A program made the position numbers and the translations under genes. The notes under the pieces are model-generated. The model was not told the DNA's origin. It worked only from the letters and a program-made list of their open reading frames with translations, and made no database searches. From NCBI RefSeq assembly GCF_018863235.1, contig NZ_JAHKRS010000011.1, forward strand, positions 62,001 through 126,000: DNA of 64,000 nucleotides. The letters run 5' to 3'. Origin of the DNA: Pseudomaricurvus albidus (GTDB lineage Bacteria; Pseudomonadota; Gammaproteobacteria; Pseudomonadales; Cellvibrionaceae). This document shows positions 35,044 through 43,782 of this stretch, piece by piece (position 1 is the first letter of the stretch; each line of letters starts with the position of its first letter).

Positions 35044-36027
35044 TTATTTGTTCACGTTGACGATCAGTCGTCCACGGATTTTGCCTTCCAGCAGATCAGA
35101 AGCTGCAGGGATGGCTTCAGCGAGGCTGATTTCGTCAGCGATGGTATCCAATTGACCAGGATCCAGATATTTGGCCAAACGCTTCCACGCCGCTTGCCGT
35201 AATTCGATTGGAGCCATAACACTGTCCACACCCAGCAGAGAAACACCGCGCAGAATGAATGGCATGACGGTTGCCGGGAAGTCAGGGCCTTGAGCCAGAC
35301 CACACGCTGCCACCACACCGCCGTAACGGGTTTGAGCACAGGCATTCACAAGTGTGTAGCTGCCTACCGAATCAACAACACCAGCCCAGCGTTCTTTTTG
35401 CAGTGGCTTGCCTTTTTCAGACAGCTCAGAACGCAGGATAATATCGGTAGCCCCCAGACCTTTCAGGTAATCAGCTTCAGCCTCTTTACCCGTTGCAGCC
35501 ACAACCGTGAAACCGGCTTTCGCCAGCAAGGCAACGGCAAAGCTGCCGACACCACCGGTTGCACCGGTCACCAGAACTTCACCCTGATCGGCTGTTACGC
35601 CGTGTGCGATCAACGTGTCTACACACAGGGCAGCGGTGTAACCGGCAGTTCCAATCGCCATAGCCTGACGGCTGGTAAAAGCTTCTGGTAGTTCAACCAG
35701 CCAATCACCGTTCAGACGGGCTTTTTGAGACAGACCGCCCCAATGAACTTCACCCACACCCCAACCGTTCAGCACAACTCGGTCACCGGGTTTCCAGTTT
35801 GGATGGCTGCTGTCAGATACAACCCCAGCCAGATCGATACCAGGCACCATTGGAAATTTACGTACGACCGGTGAACTGCCGGTAATTGCCAGGCCATCTT
35901 TGTAGTTCAGTGTTGAGTATTCAACATCAATGGTTACATTGCCTTCAGGCAGTTGCGATTCGTCGATCTGGGTAACGTCTACGGACTGCCCCGCTTCGTC
36001 TTTGTTGATGGAAATTGCAGAGAACAT
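35044..36027 (-). CDS. acuI: Acrylyl-CoA reductase-like MDR oxidoreductase (AcuI/YhdH)
   Basis: A 327-residue zinc-independent medium-chain dehydrogenase/reductase of the AcuI/YhdH type. The N-terminal catalytic domain has YSTLNYKDGLAITG and FPMVPGIDLAGVV; the nucleotide-binding motif is GATGGVGSFAVALLAKAG (about residues 150-168). AcuI reduces acrylyl-CoA to propionyl-CoA with NADPH, for example in DMSP and 3-hydroxypropionate metabolism. The ATG at 36027 has an AAGG site; a GTG at 36033 is also possible. It stands alone. Confidence 0.88.
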   Translation of the reverse strand: MFSAISINKDEAGQSVDVTQIDESQLPEGNVTIDVEYSTLNYKDGLAITGSSPVVRKFPMVPGIDLAGVVSDSSHPNWKPGDRVVLNGWGVGEVHWGGLSQKARLNGDWLVELPEAFTSRQAMAIGTAGYTAALCVDTLIAHGVTADQGEVLVTGATGGVGSFAVALLAKAGFTVVAATGKEAEADYLKGLGATDIILRSELSEKGKPLQKERWAGVVDSVGSYTLVNACAQTRYGGVVAACGLAQGPDFPATVMPFILRGVSLLGVDSVMAPIELRQAAWKRLAKYLDPGQLDTIADEISLAEAIPAASDLLEGKIRGRLIVNVNK

Positions 36028-36833
36028 ACACACCTTCTACAGTATTTTATAGATCGAATCTGAGTTAACCGGATTTACGTTAACCCTTCCAGCAGTTAAC
36101 GCTGACAGGCGTCCAATGACACAAAACAACTGAGCTGTTTAACAGTCGATTTAAGCACAGACTTCCAGCAGATGCCAGCTACGCTGAGCAGTGTGGTGAC
36201 TGGCCCTTGACTGAATCAGGCAACTCACCGGTACCTCACAATTGGCCGCAAGCCTTCATTATGCCGCGCAAACAGACCAACGAATCGCTGGCTAACCAAT
36301 TGGCAATTCCGTCGGGCTCTGGCCAACAATGATGTGCAATGAAGCCCAAATTGAAAACCGAGCCAGACCCTAGCAGGAGCCGAATAGAAGAGACGTTTCA
36401 CGAGTTTAGCGATTCGCAATCCATGCTTTGGTCACATCGGTAGTGCTATTTCGATGACGTCCTGACCCAGAATCTGGCGTTACCCGAGAATATCTCCATC
36501 TTTCGCAAGGGCTCAAAAAGTGACCAAAATCCCGTCACGAAGAACTTTATTGCTCCACAAGGTTGATTATCAAATAGCGTAAGTTTTCACTGGCGCGTCC
36601 CTTGTCCCCTTTCGACAGACAAAACCTTACTGGCTTACTGGAGGAACTGGGCCCATATAATGATAGACTTTGACTTTGGGGCAGTCTTTCAGGATTGTAA
36701 ATCCAGAGCCCCCACCCTGCTGTGCCGCACCTTGTGATGTTAATTAAGATCCACAGGGTAAAAGGATGCGTAATACCACAACAGCAAATTTGACGTCACA
36801 GATGTATCGGACATAAAAAGGCGAGGAACCAAC
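36028..36833. other. Intergenic region, no gene seen
   Basis: An 800-bp gap holding no convincing gene on either strand. The middle (36150-36450) is more GC-rich and may be a decayed gene or repeat, but no family is recognisable. A TTGACG hexamer at about 36790 with an ATAAAA 17 bases later is a possible promoter for the QueD-like gene. Confidence 0.5.
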
Positions 36834-37337
36834 GTGGAAAAGCTGACCACCATCGATATCACCAAAGAGGCTCTGCACTTTTCTGCGGCTCATTTCACCA
36901 TCTTCTCCGCCACCGAGCGCGAGCGCCTCCACGGTCACAACTTTTTCGTCTCGGCCGCCGTCACCGCCGTCGTGCAACCGGACGGTATGTGCTTTAACTA
37001 CAGTCAGTTAAAAGATTCTCTGCGTGAGCTGTGTGTAAAACTGGATGAATACCTGTTGCTCGCCAAGGACTCTCCCTATCAGCAAATCAGTGACGATGGC
37101 GACAATTACAAAGTCAGATTCAACAATGAAGAAATGACGTTTTTGAAAGCCGACACCCTGCTCTTGCCCGTAACCAATATTACCATTGAAGAGCTGTCGC
37201 ACTACCTGTTGCAAAAGCTGCTGGAAGATTCCCGTTACCACAACAACAAAGACATCAAGGAAATTACCCTGCGGGTTGCCTCGGGCCCTGGCCAGTGGGG
37301 CACAGCTCTATGGCGCAACGATCTGGTGAGTTCATAA
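36834..37337 (+). CDS. QueD/6-pyruvoyl-tetrahydropterin synthase-like protein
   Basis: A 167-residue protein of the 6-pyruvoyl-tetrahydropterin synthase/QueD fold. The zinc ligands are kept: His15-containing HFSAAH and HGHNF (His33, His35). Other catalytic positions appear changed compared with E. coli QueD: the Cys four residues before HGH is an Arg here, the LDHHYLN segment reads LDEYLLL, and the late Glu-Thr-Cys motif reads ASGPGQW. It may be a non-canonical zinc-binding pterin protein rather than a true QueD. It starts with GTG after a GAGGAA site and is four bases from a queuosine-precursor transporter gene, which suggests a shared 7-deazaguanine role. Confidence 0.82.
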   Translation: MEKLTTIDITKEALHFSAAHFTIFSATERERLHGHNFFVSAAVTAVVQPDGMCFNYSQLKDSLRELCVKLDEYLLLAKDSPYQQISDDGDNYKVRFNNEEMTFLKADTLLLPVTNITIEELSHYLLQKLLEDSRYHNNKDIKEITLRVASGPGQWGTALWRNDLVSS

Positions 37338-37340
37338 ATT

Positions 37341-38117
37341 ATGGAGACCACGACAAGTTCCTCTGCGGCGCACACCGATACCTTTTGCACCGATGCCCAA
37401 TTGTACGAACGGCGCGAGCGTGTCTTTCTGATTTTGGCGGGCGTATTCCTCAGTTCCATGACGCTTTTAAACGTTATAGGCATTACCCGTTTTGTGCAGC
37501 TCGGCCCCATGTCGCTGGCCATTGGCGTACTGCCCTACCCTATCACCTTTCTGTGTACCGATCTGGTCTGCGAGCTCTATGGAAAACGACGAGCCAATTT
37601 TCTGGTAACCGTTGGACTCGGCCTGAATATTTTTATCCTCGCCTGTCTGTACCTCGCCCAGGCCGTGCCGCCGGTGAGTCCAGATGCCATGCCCCCCTGG
37701 CAGGTTTTGAATCTGGCCGAGCCTGTGAGCATGCCCAACGGTGATACCGTCTCCGGCTCGGTCGAGCTGTTTGACTTTATCTACTCGCTGACCAGCGGTG
37801 CGATGTTTGCGTCAATGATGGCGTATATCGCGGCACAGTATTGCGATGTGCAACTGTTCCATTTCTGGAAACGACTGACCAACGGCAAGCACCTCTGGCT
37901 GCGCAACAACTTCAGCACCCTGATCAGTCAGGGGGTGGATTCATTTATGGTGATCAGCGTCACCTTCGGCGCAGTCTGGCTGGCGGGAGGCATCAGCACG
38001 CAGCAAATGCTTGTATTAATGGGCAGTAATTATCTGTTCAAGATGTGTTGCGCACTGGCCGACACGGGGCCGTTTTACTATCTGACGTTTAAACTGAAAC
38101 GCTATCTACAGCTTTAA
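37341..38117 (+). CDS. yhhQ: Queuosine precursor transporter (YhhQ/VUT family)
   Basis: A 258-residue membrane protein of the vitamin uptake transporter (VUT)/YhhQ family, with about six membrane helices. The conserved PYPITFLCTDLVCELYGKRRA and FSTLISQGVDSFMVISVTF segments are diagnostic. YhhQ proteins import 7-deazaguanine queuosine precursors (preQ0/preQ1). The gene starts four bases after the QueD-like gene, so the two form an operon, and a terminator follows. Confidence 0.92.
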   Translation: METTTSSSAAHTDTFCTDAQLYERRERVFLILAGVFLSSMTLLNVIGITRFVQLGPMSLAIGVLPYPITFLCTDLVCELYGKRRANFLVTVGLGLNIFILACLYLAQAVPPVSPDAMPPWQVLNLAEPVSMPNGDTVSGSVELFDFIYSLTSGAMFASMMAYIAAQYCDVQLFHFWKRLTNGKHLWLRNNFSTLISQGVDSFMVISVTFGAVWLAGGISTQQMLVLMGSNYLFKMCCALADTGPFYYLTFKLKRYLQL

Positions 38118-38147
38118 TGCTGGCGCTACAGACAATCAATACGCAAG

Positions 38148-38173
38148 AAGCCCGGTATCAACCGGGCTTTTTA
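38148..38173 (+). terminator. Rho-independent terminator after yhhQ
   Basis: AAGCCCGGT-ATCA-ACCGGGCTT is a perfect 9-bp stem followed by TTTTAG, 30 bases after the yhhQ stop. Confidence 0.88.
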
Positions 38174-38208
38174 GTTTTCAAGCCGCTTTTCAGACAGTGG
38201 CTGGCCGG

Positions 38209-38913
38209 TTAGTTTTCCACCTGCCCCAGATTCGCATGCAACACCGCCCCGTTGATGACCGGATTGGTCGCGCAGAAATAGATGGTATCGGCAATTTCTT
38301 TGGGTTCGATCAAGCGGTTGTAAGTACACACGGTGGCAATGCTTTTCAGCACGTCGGCCGAACCGCCCACATGTTCACGTAACATGTCGGTGTCGGTGAA
38401 ACCTGGACAGACACAGGCCGTGTGGATTTCACGGCCGACCAGATCCTGGCAAGTGGAACGCATCATTCCCACCACGGCGTGTTTTGCGGTCACATAAGAG
38501 GTGCAACCCGGCACTGCTTTTTCACTCAGCGTAGAACCTATATAAATGATGGAAGAACCTGGCAGCAGATACGGAGACAACAGTCGGTTGAGAATCGCTG
38601 GAGCCACCACATTCACCTCTAGCGAACGCCGCAACCCCTGCGGATCAATCTCCAGAGCGTGATCGTTCACATGCACGCCAGCATTGTGCACCAGTGCCAG
38701 CTGTTCGCATCCTTGCAGATGCTCTTCCAGCGGTTGCTTTACGGCCAGCTCCCAATCCGGTTGGGAAAAGTCCACAATCAGACTGATGCAATCTTCCATC
38801 GCCACCGGCTTGCGCGACAGATTAATGACCTGAAACCCCTCTTTCTGAAAACGCTCGATAGTGGCTCGGCCAATTCCGGTACGTCCGCCAGTGATGACTG
38901 CGATTTTCTTCAT
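38209..38913 (-). CDS. Short-chain dehydrogenase/reductase
   Basis: A 234-residue classical SDR. The cofactor loop is GGRTGIGRA (about residues 9-17), the NAG-containing strand is LVHNAGVHV, the catalytic Ser lies in IYIGSTLSEKA and the Tyr/Lys pair in SYVTAKHAV. The substrate is not deducible. It lies between yhhQ (convergent) and the ParB-like gene, about 105 bases from the latter, and may be a passenger gene near the replicon boundary. Confidence 0.9.
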   Translation of the reverse strand: MKKIAVITGGRTGIGRATIERFQKEGFQVINLSRKPVAMEDCISLIVDFSQPDWELAVKQPLEEHLQGCEQLALVHNAGVHVNDHALEIDPQGLRRSLEVNVVAPAILNRLLSPYLLPGSSIIYIGSTLSEKAVPGCTSYVTAKHAVVGMMRSTCQDLVGREIHTACVCPGFTDTDMLREHVGGSADVLKSIATVCTYNRLIEPKEIADTIYFCATNPVINGAVLHANLGQVEN

Positions 38914-39019
38914 GCGACTCCCCTTCTGTCATGCTGTGTCTGCAGCGCTCACGATGGCCTGCTTTTAATGTTGAGCGAGGTTATACCGCCCGGCTTCAAT
39001 CGGATCAACCATTGAGAGT

Positions 39020-39997
39020 TTAGAAATCATCTTCCGGCGGAAACAGTTTAGCCAGAATTGCGTCCAGCTCATCGAAAGAATCGTAATCCAGAACCACCTT
39101 CGCCCTGCGGCGGAATAACTCTTCCGGAATCTGCTGGGCAATATGTGCAGCACCCGCCTCGTTGAAAGGCGAAAATACCAGCTGCCCATGACCGCCCTGC
39201 CCTTCCACAATTTCTACTGGATAGCCCATGGCTTCGGAAACCATCTGCTCGTATCGCCGGGTATCGTTACTTTTCGGTGCCACCGCCGCTTTGGCGGTGC
39301 TCACCACCCCCGCAGCGTCTGCTTTTGGCTCCTCTTCCTGTTGTGTGCCTTCATGCAAGGTACCGCGGCCGTGAATTCTCGCCATCATTTGCTGGTTCGA
39401 CAGAGGCTTCACCCCAAACTCCTTCGCCAGCTCTATCTGCTTCCTGGCCGGCAATGACAGCAACTCACGAGCGATGGTGTAGGTAATTTTCCCCAGCTGA
39501 GCTGCTTCCAGCACTTCCGGTTCCAGCCTTAACAGGCGACGGGCATTGGCAATGGCTGAACGACTACTGTCAGTGTAGTTCGCCAGCTGTTGATCGCTGA
39601 GCCCAAAGGTTTGTCTCAGTCCTTCAATGGCTCTCGCCCGAAAGCCCACATCAGTCTCAGGATAGGCATGCCCCGGATGCAGCATCAGGCGGGCAATCTC
39701 TTCCGTGGTAAAATGTTCCCGTTCGGCCACCCGCACCGGTATGGTCAAATTAGGGTTACGGCGTTGCAGATAGGACAACTGATACGCACCGAGGAAAATC
39801 TGGGCCAATCCATCGCGGGCAATCCCCCAAAACGGAGCGATCCCCTCATCCGAATGCAGCAGCTGCTCTTCAATCAACGACGCGGTTGCCTGAGAAAATT
39901 CCAGCTCTGGATAAAAAGGCGCGCACTCACATTCAGCAAGAGCGACACCGACCACCTTGAATGATGGTAACTTATTGATTTTATTGACTTTAGGCAT
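39020..39997 (-). CDS. ParB-like protein, divergent from parA
   Basis: A 325-residue protein with a ParB/KorB-type helix-turn-helix in the middle (FGLSDQQLANYTDSSRSAIA then NARRLLRLEPEVLEAAQLGK). The N-terminal part lacks the usual ParB GERR nuclease-like motif but has the flanking TIPVRVAEREHFTTEEIARL segment, and the C-terminus (FRRRAKVVLDYDSFDELDAI) resembles the ParB dimerisation domain. It is transcribed away from parA, unlike the second ParB downstream of parA. It is probably part of the plasmid maintenance region or an additional DNA-binding segregation factor. Naming it the true centromere protein would be speculative. Confidence 0.7.
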   Translation of the reverse strand: MPKVNKINKLPSFKVVGVALAECECAPFYPELEFSQATASLIEEQLLHSDEGIAPFWGIARDGLAQIFLGAYQLSYLQRRNPNLTIPVRVAEREHFTTEEIARLMLHPGHAYPETDVGFRARAIEGLRQTFGLSDQQLANYTDSSRSAIANARRLLRLEPEVLEAAQLGKITYTIARELLSLPARKQIELAKEFGVKPLSNQQMMARIHGRGTLHEGTQQEEEPKADAAGVVSTAKAAVAPKSNDTRRYEQMVSEAMGYPVEIVEGQGGHGQLVFSPFNEAGAAHIAQQIPEELFRRRAKVVLDYDSFDELDAILAKLFPPEDDF

Positions 39998-40357
39998 ATT
40001 CTTTAAACGCTTTCCCTACCGCAATACCCGCTTATACTACCTCACCCGGCACATCCAAGGAACAAAAAGGAACATCTAGTTAAACAATCGATATGATGTT
40101 CAACAGGTCATTCACGCTCACCGAAATTCCCTCGCGGAACTGTGAAGGTATTGATCGGGCTGCCAGTCAGCTGACAAGTCATAAACGCTAAATTCCAGGG
40201 GACTTTAATGCCCCGACGAACCATGACTGTGATCGATGGCCAGAGTCACGGCTACAGAGGGCCGACAACCTTGCACCCGCTAATAATACCTGTATATTAA
40301 CAGCCGTATACCTTTTACCCATTGATTTCTGTTTAATCTCCTGCAGAGAGAATCCGT
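39998..40357. promoter_or_regulatory. Divergent intergenic region between parB-like gene and parA
   Basis: This 360-bp gap should hold the promoters of both genes. It shows a short tandem GGAACA pair near 40060 and an imperfect GGGG/CCCC stem near 40198-40214, but no copy of the GTGTCTCC palindromes found downstream of parA. Confidence 0.5.
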
Positions 40358-41266
40358 ATGTTCGAATATTCGGGAAAAATTTTGGCGGTGTTGAACCAGA
40401 AGGGCGGCGTGGGTAAAACCACCGTTGCCAGTGTTATCGCAGAATACGCAGCCATTTACGAGAAAAAGGATGTTCTGGTAGTTGACCTGGACATGCAGTG
40501 TAACTCCTCCGATTACTGGGTGGGAATGGAAACGGCTCCGCAAGCCACCGGTGGTCAGTTACCGCCACCGCATCCGGATTACGATGGCGACACCGATCTG
40601 GAAGAACGTTCCAGCATTGCCGACATTTTCTTCGGCAAAGCGGTTCTGCCACACAACACCTTTATCAACAAGGACAATGGGTTTGATGCTGACGTTGATA
40701 TCATGGTGGGGCATCCAGCCTTGCTTGAACGCATCAACAGTGAATTCGATAACGCCAGCGGCAAAATCGCTACAGAAATCATCAACAGGCTAGGGGACTT
40801 TCTGCATATGCAGGAAGTCGTCGATACCTACGATCTGATCATTCTGGATACTGGCCCCAGCCGGAACCCGATTTTCCGGGCTGCAGTCCGGGCTGCCACA
40901 CACGCCATTATCCCGTTTGAGCCGGAAGAAAAGAGCCTGCAGGGTATCAACGCCATGTTGCAGGTCATTCAGTCTGAAAACTTCTCCCGTGACGATGACG
41001 ATCAGCTGGTACTTACCGGCCTTTGTCCCAACAAGGTACGCGCCAACACCAATATCCACCGTGGCACCTTGTCCATGTTACAAGAAGAGTTGGGGAACAT
41101 TATGTTTCCGGAAGAGATCTTCCTGCCTCAATCCACAGCATTCCCCGAGCGCGACCTGAAAGGCATCACCCCACGGAGTATTTTCCAGATCAGCGCCAGT
41201 CATGCAGCCAAACAGAAAAGCATCGAAGTAGGGCGCCACACCCTGTCAAAAGTCTATGCCGGGTAG
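40358..41266 (+). CDS. parA: ParA-family partition ATPase
   Basis: A 302-residue ParA/MinD-type P-loop ATPase. The deviant Walker A is KGGVGKTT (residues 15-22), the Walker A' segment is LVVDLDMQCNSS, and DLIILDTGPSRNP is the Walker B region. There is no N-terminal DNA-binding extension of the long P1 ParA kind. It forms dynamic filaments or gradients on the nucleoid that move plasmid copies. It starts the operon parA-parB-rhh-repA and is followed by two palindromes that are probably operator or centromere sites. Confidence 0.92.
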   Translation: MFEYSGKILAVLNQKGGVGKTTVASVIAEYAAIYEKKDVLVVDLDMQCNSSDYWVGMETAPQATGGQLPPPHPDYDGDTDLEERSSIADIFFGKAVLPHNTFINKDNGFDADVDIMVGHPALLERINSEFDNASGKIATEIINRLGDFLHMQEVVDTYDLIILDTGPSRNPIFRAAVRAATHAIIPFEPEEKSLQGINAMLQVIQSENFSRDDDDQLVLTGLCPNKVRANTNIHRGTLSMLQEELGNIMFPEEIFLPQSTAFPERDLKGITPRSIFQISASHAAKQKSIEVGRHTLSKVYAG

Positions 41267-41275
41267 GGTATGCAG

Positions 41276-41283
41276 GTGTCTCC
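41276..41283 (+). repeat. Half-site of the par palindrome
   Basis: A single GTGTCTCC, identical to the left arm of the two palindromes that follow at 41292 and 41344. Confidence 0.55.
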
Positions 41284-41291
41284 TTTAAGCA

Positions 41292-41310
41292 GTGTCTCCT
41301 CAGGAGACAC
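41292..41310. promoter_or_regulatory. Par operator/centromere palindrome 1
   Basis: GTGTCTCC-TCA-GGAGACAC: perfect 8-bp inverted repeat with a 3-bp centre in the parA-parB gap. Together with the next copy it is a candidate parS or autoregulatory operator bound by ParB or the tandem RHH protein. Confidence 0.72.
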
Positions 41311-41343
41311 CTGAAAATCAGCAAACAGCCCCATGACAAGCCA

Positions 41344-41362
41344 GTGTCTCCCAAGGAGACAC
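41344..41362. promoter_or_regulatory. Par operator/centromere palindrome 2
   Basis: GTGTCTCC-CAA-GGAGACAC: same arms as palindrome 1, 52 bp downstream (about five helical turns), 19 bases before the parB start. Confidence 0.72.
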
Positions 41363-41381
41363 CCAGAGAAAGGAAAGCATC

Positions 41382-42404
41382 ATGGCCAAGAAATTTGGCG
41401 GTAAACGCGCCGGAACCGGCAGTATCATCAGCGAAGGCAGTACCGACAATGCCGAAAAGTGGGCAGGTGCAGCAAAAGCTCAGGTAGAAACTGCCCAGAA
41501 GGTAAAAGGGGTTCTGACCAAAACCATTCCCCTGGATTACATCAATACCGACCCGGACAACCCCAGAAAGCTGGCAGTATCCCAGCAACAGGTCAAAGAA
41601 CTGTCCATCAAGTTCCCAATGAATCTGGAAGCGTTATCTTCGGAAGACCCCAGCGACTGGCTGGAAGATTACACCGACCTCCTGGCACAAGAGAGTGGTC
41701 TTAGCGGGAAAGCCCTGGGCGACGCCTTGTCGATTGTGCAATTCGCCGCAGGACTGAAAAGCCCGGAGCGCATGATCAACCCCATTACGGTTTGGCAGGA
41801 CGAAAGCCAGTTCCACCTGATTGCCGGTGAACGTCGGTTCCTCGCGCACATCATGTTAGGGGCCAAACACATTGCCGCTCGAATTCAGCAGAGCAACATT
41901 GCCCGTACCGAAATTGACACCTTGCAGTGGGAAGAAAACGTCCACCGCGAAAACATGAGCCTGTGGGAAAAGCTCGATCGGGTGCGCAAATTACTCGAAG
42001 CCGGAGAGGGCATACAGAAAACCTCCGTCACCAAACTGAGCAAGATCATCGGCCGCAGCCGTGCCGAAGCTCAACGCTATCTGTCTGTACTGCGATACCC
42101 CAACAAGATATTGGTGGAAGCGATTGAAAAAGAAAAGATCACCGACCTGAAACGCGCCGCACAATTGGCACAACTGCCACTGGACCAGCTGCTACCGATT
42201 TTGCAGGGTGACAAGAAAGCCGTTCAGGAGACCAAGCCCTCAATCAAATTGGCGCGTCACGCCAATACCCGCGGGCTGGCCAAAGTCATTCAGGCGGCGG
42301 CAGTTCATCTGGATGCGCAGGAAATTCTGGACGATTTTGATCTGAATAAACAATCTCAACTGGCGGCCGCACTGGAAGCCCTTGGTAACAAGGCAGAACT
42401 CTGA
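41382..42404 (+). CDS. parB: ParB-family partition protein
   Basis: A 340-residue ParB. The N-terminal ParB domain has DYINTDPDNPRK and the arginine-rich box AGERRFLAHIMLGAKHI (residues about 148-165), followed by the QWEENVHRENMS segment and a helix-turn-helix (TSVTKLSKIIGRSRAEAQRYL). The region between residues 75 and 125 is longer than usual. The gene follows parA, with two perfect palindromes between them that are candidate binding sites, and starts the tightly packed run to repA. Function as a centromere-binding protein is well supported by context. Confidence 0.92.
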   Translation: MAKKFGGKRAGTGSIISEGSTDNAEKWAGAAKAQVETAQKVKGVLTKTIPLDYINTDPDNPRKLAVSQQQVKELSIKFPMNLEALSSEDPSDWLEDYTDLLAQESGLSGKALGDALSIVQFAAGLKSPERMINPITVWQDESQFHLIAGERRFLAHIMLGAKHIAARIQQSNIARTEIDTLQWEENVHRENMSLWEKLDRVRKLLEAGEGIQKTSVTKLSKIIGRSRAEAQRYLSVLRYPNKILVEAIEKEKITDLKRAAQLAQLPLDQLLPILQGDKKAVQETKPSIKLARHANTRGLAKVIQAAAVHLDAQEILDDFDLNKQSQLAAALEALGNKAEL

Positions 42405-42406
42405 TC

Positions 42407-42805
42407 ATGGCGAAATTTACCCCCCCACAAAAGAACAAGGGTCCCATTCGGACCACCTTGAGAATCCCTACCGGAATGCTCAATAAAATGGATCAGGTCA
42501 TGCTGACGGAGGGCTACAACAAGAAACAGCGCTCTCTCTGGATTGGAGAGGCCATTGAGAATCTGATCGAACGCGGAGACTTCCCCGGTCTGGTGGCCGA
42601 AGAGTTCATTGTTCCCGGCTCCACCAAATCCATTCCCATTGCCCTGAGTGAAGATATTGTCCGCAGCATCAATGACAGTCTGAACCGCATTGAGGAAGAA
42701 GAAGACACACGTAAAGACCGCAGTGCACTGATCCGCACAGCCATCATCCAACGCATTATGTCTCAGCAGGGGATGCAGCTGTCTCCTCAGGAGACAGGGT
42801 CCTGA
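42407..42805 (+). CDS. Tandem ribbon-helix-helix-like DNA-binding protein
   Basis: A 132-residue protein that appears to hold two ribbon-helix-helix modules: RTTLRIPTGMLNKMDQVM with QRSLWIGEAIENLIERG, and a second IPIALSEDIVRSINDSLNRI with RSALIRTAIIQRIM. Each has the short strand and two helices of a MetJ/Arc fold, so a single chain could bind a two-fold site by itself. It starts two bases after parB and ends 20 bases before repA; a copy of the palindrome arms lies across its last codons. It is probably a transcriptional regulator of the par-rep operon. I do not know a named family for it. Confidence 0.72.
   Translation: MAKFTPPQKNKGPIRTTLRIPTGMLNKMDQVMLTEGYNKKQRSLWIGEAIENLIERGDFPGLVAEEFIVPGSTKSIPIALSEDIVRSINDSLNRIEEEEDTRKDRSALIRTAIIQRIMSQQGMQLSPQETGS
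42779..42797. promoter_or_regulatory. Par-like palindrome 3 at the end of the RHH gene
   Basis: CTGTCTCC-TCA-GGAGACAG: one compensated base change on each arm compared with palindrome 1, so symmetry is kept. It lies 29 bases before the repA start, suited to repA regulation. Confidence 0.7.
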
Positions 42806-42825
42806 GCCGTCTGGAGAGAACTCGT

Positions 42826-43782
42826 ATGACCACGCAAACAACAACATCTGCGCAAGCCGCGACTCAAGAACTCCTGTCTCTGGAAGAGCAGGAAACACAA
42901 CCCGTCGTGTCCCAAACGACCGTCTTGCCAGCAACCGATCAGCTCGACCTGTTTGTTGCTGACATTATTGATGTGGCCCCCAAAAGTGACATCAGCTCCA
43001 TGGAATACCCCATCTTTGCCATCAGCTCCAAACCGGATCGGGAAAAATTCCGCTATGAGAACGAACAAACCGGCAACTGGCTGGAAGTCATTCCCTCGGC
43101 CGATGGCAGGGCCACCATCCATGACAAGGACTTGCTGATCTACTCCTTCGGACAAATTGCTGAAGCGGCGAACAGAGGTCGCCCCACCAGTCGGCGGGTT
43201 AAGATCACGGCTTTCGACTATCTGATGACCACCAAGCGTGGCACTGATGGCAAATCCTATAAAGCCATCGGTGATACCCTCGCACGCCTTCGCGGAACAG
43301 TTTTCAGAACCAACATCAACGAATCACCCGGTAGCCGCAAGTCTAAAGGGGAAGTCTTTGGTCTGATCGACTATGGCGCTGCAGTCACGGATAAAAATGG
43401 CCGCCTGGAATATTTTGAAGTGGTGATTTCCGAGCAGCTGTACAACGCCGTCGCCAACAATCAGATCCTGACCTACAACCGGGAATACTTCGGCCTTCGC
43501 TCACCCTACGATCGTCGCCTGTACGAGATCTGTCGCAAGCACTGTGGCAATCAACCCATGTGGGATATCGGCTTGGAGAAGCTCTGGCGCAAGTTTGGAG
43601 TGAAATCTCCCCTGCGTGAATTTCGCCGTAAAATTAAGGACGTGATTAAGAAGCAGAGTGTTCCTGACTACTTTCTGCAACATGAAACCGCTAAAGTCAG
43701 TGGTTCGATTGAAAAACTGATTGTCATGAAGGATTTTGACGGCAGCCTAAGAGCTTCGGTTCGGGAAGTTTCCCCCTCCTAG
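42826..43782 (+). CDS. repA: Plasmid replication initiator, RPA family
   Basis: A 318-residue replication initiator protein A (RPA family). Diagnostic segments are GRATIHDKDLLIYSFGQIAE, SRRVKITAFDYLMTT and KSYKAIGDTLARLRGTVFRT, then a second winged-helix-like half with YFGLRSPYDRRLYEICRKHC. RPA-type initiators bind iterons at the origin and open the duplex. The gene ends the parA-parB-rhh-repA unit and the iteron array starts about 265 bases downstream. It is the key evidence that this is a replicating plasmid-like element. Confidence 0.93.
   Translation: MTTQTTTSAQAATQELLSLEEQETQPVVSQTTVLPATDQLDLFVADIIDVAPKSDISSMEYPIFAISSKPDREKFRYENEQTGNWLEVIPSADGRATIHDKDLLIYSFGQIAEAANRGRPTSRRVKITAFDYLMTTKRGTDGKSYKAIGDTLARLRGTVFRTNINESPGSRKSKGEVFGLIDYGAAVTDKNGRLEYFEVVISEQLYNAVANNQILTYNREYFGLRSPYDRRLYEICRKHCGNQPMWDIGLEKLWRKFGVKSPLREFRRKIKDVIKKQSVPDYFLQHETAKVSGSIEKLIVMKDFDGSLRASVREVSPS

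Noticed and set aside
36225-36419. A 64-codon minus-strand frame in the gap after acuI
   Set aside because: No start signal and no recognisable domain; may be decayed sequence but not supportable as a gene.
41276-41362. CRISPR-like reading of the repeated GTGTCTCC units
   Set aside because: Only a few palindromic units with short, unequal gaps and no cas genes; they fit par operator/centromere sites.
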